Assembly (NCBI RefSeq): GCF_000786205.1
Contig: NZ_JROH01000018.1
Coordinates: 1 to 64,000 of the forward strand
Length of the DNA stretch: 64,000 nt
Reading direction: 5' to 3'
DNA from: Sphingomonas sp. 37zxx
Lineage (GTDB): Bacteria > Pseudomonadota > Alphaproteobacteria > Sphingomonadales > Sphingomonadaceae
The first letter of the stretch is position 1; every line of letters begins with the position of its first letter. Positions 60,926-64,000 of this stretch are shown here, one piece after another. The notes below the pieces were generated by a model. The model was not told the origin of the DNA and did not search any database. It worked only from the letters and a program-made list of their open reading frames with translations. Position numbers and translations under genes: made by a program.

Positions 60926-61879
60926 ATGGCGGCGCCTGCTCCCCACGGCACCAACCAGCCGCCCAAGATCATCGTCAGGAAAATCTATATCGAGGGCCAT
61001 GGCGGTCATCATGGCGGCGCGTGGAAGGTCGCCTATGCCGATTTCGTGACCGCGATGATGGCGTTTTTCCTGCTGATGTGGCTGCTGGGCGCGACCAACG
61101 AAAAGCAGCGCAAGGCACTGGCGGATTATTTCGCGCCGACGCTGATCGACTTCAGGCAGAACAGTGCCGGGTCGAACGGGCTGCTGGGCGGTTCATCGCT
61201 GAACGAACAGGATAACTACCCCAATCGCGCAGGCCAGACCGGCACCCGTTCGATGACGGTGCCGGTGGGAGCCGTTGGCGGCACGCAAGTAGGGTCGGGC
61301 GAAAAGGGCACGCTGAAGGATCAGGCGGCATTGAACGCGCAAGACCGCCAGAATTTCTCGAAATTGCGCCAGCAGCTCGAAAAGCGGATGAAGACCAATG
61401 GCAGCATCGCCAAGCTGGGCAAGCAAGTGCGCTTTGTCGACACGCGCGATGGACTTCGGATCGACCTGGTCGACAATGCCGATTATTCGATGTTCGATCT
61501 GGGCACCACCGCGCTGGCACCCGAGGCCGATGAGTTGATCGGCGAAATCGCGGCATCGATCGGCACGATGGAAAACGCGATCATGATCCGCGGCCACACC
61601 GATTCGCTCGGCTATGGCAACCCGCTCGACATGAACAACTGGATGCTGTCGAGCGGGCGGGCCGAGGCGACTCGGCGGCGGCTGGCAGCGGGCGGCCTGC
61701 CCGATGCGCGCTTCGAGCGGATCGAGGGGGTCGCCGATCGCGAACCGATGGTGGCGAAAGACCCGACCGATCCGCGCAACCGCCGGGTGGCGATCACGCT
61801 GTTGTACCGCAAGGGCGAAATGCGCGGACTGGGCAGCAGGCCGACCCGCCTTGCCAGTGCCGCGCCCGCGCCGCGATAG
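60926..61879 (+). CDS. motB: Flagellar motor stator protein MotB
   Basis: 317 residues. The membrane helix WKVAYADFVTAMMAFFLLMWLLG carries the proton-binding Asp (YADF); the OmpA-like domain has MIRGHTDSLGYGNPLDMNNW, LSSGRAEATRRRL and DPRNRRVAITLLY. It forms the stator with MotA and anchors it to peptidoglycan. Confidence 0.96.
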   Translation: MAAPAPHGTNQPPKIIVRKIYIEGHGGHHGGAWKVAYADFVTAMMAFFLLMWLLGATNEKQRKALADYFAPTLIDFRQNSAGSNGLLGGSSLNEQDNYPNRAGQTGTRSMTVPVGAVGGTQVGSGEKGTLKDQAALNAQDRQNFSKLRQQLEKRMKTNGSIAKLGKQVRFVDTRDGLRIDLVDNADYSMFDLGTTALAPEADELIGEIAASIGTMENAIMIRGHTDSLGYGNPLDMNNWMLSSGRAEATRRRLAAGGLPDARFERIEGVADREPMVAKDPTDPRNRRVAITLLYRKGEMRGLGSRPTRLASAAPAPR

Positions 61880-61885
61880 GCCGCG

Positions 61886-64000
61886 TCAGAACAGCTTGCG
61901 GAAATCGAGCCGTACCGAACGGCCCACCGGATCGAGCAGCGCCGGCTGATAGCCCCGCGGCACCTCGCCGCTGGCGTTGCGGACGTCGAGCCGCTGGTTG
62001 AAGAGATTGGTCACCGCAAAGCTGACGCGCGAACCGCGCAGCCAGCGATTGTTGCGCACGATGCTGGGAATCTGGCCCAGATTGGCGAACAGCCGAAGCT
62101 CGACCGTCGCCAGATCGCCGAAGAACAACGTGTCGCTGGGCACCGCGCCGTCGACGCGGGTGCCGCTTTGCCAATTGGCGTTCAGCCGGGCGCCGAGGCC
62201 ATCCTTGGTGAAGCCGCTGCGAACCTCGATCTGGTGGCGTGCCAGCCCGCCATTGCTGCCGGTCGCCGATCCATTGAGCAGGTCGAGTTCGGGCACGCCT
62301 TGCCGGATCAGGATGGTTTCCTTGATCCGATAGGTGTGGAACGCCGAAAACTGGATTCGGCCGCCGCCTGCACCCGCCCCGCCAAAGCCGCGCCCGCCGC
62401 CGCCCCCGAAGCCGCCGCCGGGTCCGCCCGGACCGCGTCCTTCGCCGCCGCGCGGGGGTTCACCCTGGGGGCTGGGGCGTGTTTCTGTGGCGGCGGTCTG
62501 GCCCGCCGATCCTTCGGCGGGCGGCGGGGTGGCGGTGCCGTCTGCGGCCGGGCGCTGCGGGCGGTCGGGGCGGCCATAGGCCTGGCGTAGCACCGCGCGC
62601 GGATCCTGGCCGGCATCGCGCGCCGCCTGCACCTGGCGCTCGACCGTGCCCGTCACCGGCAAGGTCAGGTTGAAACCCCAGCGAAATTCCTGACGCTCGT
62701 TGCGCGCGAAATTGACCGGGCGGCTGTCGATCTGGAGCAATCGGCCCGATGGGTCGCGCGTGAAGCGTTCGGGGAAGGCCGCCTGGATCTCGCTGGTCGC
62801 GGTGGGGAAACCGGCGATCGAATCCTCGATCGTGCTGCTGGTGTAATCGGCGCGGATGTTCAGGTCGGTTTCGTCGAACGGGCGCAGGTTCATGCCCAGC
62901 TTCAGCACGTCGCGGCTGTCCGAACGGAGCAACGGGTTACCGCCGCTGAGGAAGGTCACGTCGACCGTCTCGCCGCGCACGAAATCGAACACGCGGACAT
63001 TGGGGGTGGTGATCGCGGGATTGCCCACTTGCTGCGGGCTCGGCGCGCCCTCTTCATTGGTGACCGACGCGATCAGGCGAATCTGCGTTATGGGGGACCA
63101 GTTCAGGCCGTAACCATAGCTGGTGAGCGTGCCGAAATCGGAAAGGTGATCGACCTCGACATTGGCGTTGAGCGACAGATCGCCGATCGCGTCGAGCACC
63201 GCGCGGCGGCGGCTGGTGAGCGGCACGTCGATATTGAGCTGGCCGTTGCCGCTGCGGCGGGTGATGTCGGTTTCCTGCGGCTCGCCCGATCGCACCGAGC
63301 GGGCGTCCTGATCCTGGCTGCGCAGGCCGATGCGGAAGGTGGTTGATACATCACCGGCGGGCAGCGCCAGCACATTGCCGTTCAACACGCCGTCCAGCCG
63401 TGCGACATTGCTGATCGCGCGCGCGGTGTCGGGGGCGATCAGCGAAAGCTGGCTCGCCGCGATCGGGCCAAACGGCGATGCGCCGGCAACCACCGCTGCC
63501 TGCAATCTGCTTGAATCGACTTTGCGGTCGGTGTCGGTATCAGTCTGCTGGCGATTATAATTGCCGGTCAGGGTCCAGCGCCAGCTGGAAACATTGCCGT
63601 TCATGCTGAACGCCGCTTCGACATTGCGGGTCCGCGCCTCGCGCATCAGCGGGCCTAGCGCGTCGCTGTAGCGAAGCACGCGGACATCGCCGGCAAAGGG
63701 CGAAAACGGATTGTCCGCCGGTAACGTCAGATCGACCGAGGGCAGGCCGAGCAGCGAGCGATTGTCGTTGAAATCAAAACCGATGGTGGCGGTGGCGGCG
63801 ACATTGCCGAACAAGGTGCGCGCGAGCACGGCGTTGCCGCGCACCGCTTCGGTCGCGCCCTGCAACGACCGGAATGGCCCAAGATCGGTGACATTGGGGA
63901 CATTGGCCCCGCCGACGAAATCGGCGAGCAGTGGCGAGCCGGTGGCCGCTGATCCCGGAACGGCGGCGACGGTGACCCGTCTACCGGCGGCGGCGCTGAG
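61886..64000 (-). CDS. TonB-dependent receptor with Gly-rich insert, 5' end beyond the window
   Basis: About 704 residues are present; the frame stays open to the window edge at 64000, so the signal peptide and probably the plug are missing. The visible part is beta-barrel with an unusual disordered segment at roughly residues 460-535, containing APPPPAEG-like and GRGPGGPGGGFGGGGGRGFG sequence. The C-terminus (YQPALLDPVGRSVRLDFRKLF) ends in Phe as in outer-membrane proteins. The TTG at 63865 is internal, not the start. It is convergent with motB, 6 bases apart, and not part of the flagellar regulon. Substrate unknown. Confidence 0.82.
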   Translation of the reverse strand, partial: LSAAAGRRVTVAAVPGSAATGSPLLADFVGGANVPNVTDLGPFRSLQGATEAVRGNAVLARTLFGNVAATATIGFDFNDNRSLLGLPSVDLTLPADNPFSPFAGDVRVLRYSDALGPLMREARTRNVEAAFSMNGNVSSWRWTLTGNYNRQQTDTDTDRKVDSSRLQAAVVAGASPFGPIAASQLSLIAPDTARAISNVARLDGVLNGNVLALPAGDVSTTFRIGLRSQDQDARSVRSGEPQETDITRRSGNGQLNIDVPLTSRRRAVLDAIGDLSLNANVEVDHLSDFGTLTSYGYGLNWSPITQIRLIASVTNEEGAPSPQQVGNPAITTPNVRVFDFVRGETVDVTFLSGGNPLLRSDSRDVLKLGMNLRPFDETDLNIRADYTSSTIEDSIAGFPTATSEIQAAFPERFTRDPSGRLLQIDSRPVNFARNERQEFRWGFNLTLPVTGTVERQVQAARDAGQDPRAVLRQAYGRPDRPQRPAADGTATPPPAEGSAGQTAATETRPSPQGEPPRGGEGRGPGGPGGGFGGGGGRGFGGAGAGGGRIQFSAFHTYRIKETILIRQGVPELDLLNGSATGSNGGLARHQIEVRSGFTKDGLGARLNANWQSGTRVDGAVPSDTLFFGDLATVELRLFANLGQIPSIVRNNRWLRGSRVSFAVTNLFNQRLDVRNASGEVPRGYQPALLDPVGRSVRLDFRKLF

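Noticed and set aside
63865..63865. TTG 63865 as the start of the last receptor
   Set aside because: The same frame continues without a stop to the window edge and reads as receptor-like sequence, so the gene is truncated by the window.
1..64000. tRNA or rRNA genes, prophage or insertion-sequence transposases
   Set aside because: No cloverleaf with conserved TTC arm, rRNA block, transposase or phage protein was recognised on either strand.

Overview
The window looks like a chromosomal segment of a high-GC alphaproteobacterium, most probably a sphingomonad (Sphingomonas or a close relative). The reasons are the base composition, three TonB-dependent outer-membrane receptors, a flagellar regulon with an FlbD-like sigma-54 activator and a CtrA-like box, and REP-like repeats of kinds I associate with sphingomonads. 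The assignment rests on gene content and recall, not on a database search.

Layout. (1) 24-4380, minus strand: a small iron-uptake operon (TonB-dependent receptor, two small membrane proteins, a PepSY membrane protein) behind two tandem Fur-like boxes; it looks lower in GC than the rest. (2) 4626-16637: a symmetric catabolic island. Two related LysR regulators sit at the outer ends and face outward. A plus-strand operon (TonB-dependent receptor, FAD monooxygenase, MFS transporter, cupin, epimerase-like dehydrogenase, SDR) converges on a minus-strand operon (extradiol dioxygenase, alpha/beta hydrolase, FAH-family hydrolase). Together they read as uptake, ring hydroxylation, meta-cleavage and C-C hydrolysis of an unidentified aromatic compound. 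(3) 16643-22519: an RND efflux tripartite operon. (4) 22708-27572: housekeeping genes: a TlpA-like lipoprotein, argH, an LptM-like lipoprotein, lysA, a siroheme-synthase N-terminal-like protein and an FMN reductase. (5) 27637-61879: an almost complete flagellar regulon. Minus-strand genes (fliS, fliD, flhB, fliR-fliE, regulator, fliA, flhA, a lytic transglycosylase, flgN, flgM, flgA and a second stator pair) flank a plus-strand flagellin gene, and plus-strand flgB-flgL and motAB follow. (6) 61886-64000: a TonB-dependent receptor cut by the window edge.

Regulation can be read from the DNA. Four near-perfect sigma-54 -24/-12 elements precede the fliK operon, the transglycosylase-flhA-fliA operon, the motA2-motB2-flgA operon and the flgB operon. 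Sigma-28-like elements precede flgM-flgN, fliD-fliS, and more weakly flagellin and motAB. A CtrA-like box precedes the sigma-54 activator operon. This gives a cascade: CtrA-like input, then activator plus sigma-54, then FliA restrained by FlgM.

The points most worth checking are the uncharacterised aromatic-degradation island, the second short PomA-like/MotB-like stator pair beside a normal motAB, and palindromic repeats inserted at the 5' ends of fliP and flgH, where they have entered the fliP reading frame or replaced the flgH translation start.
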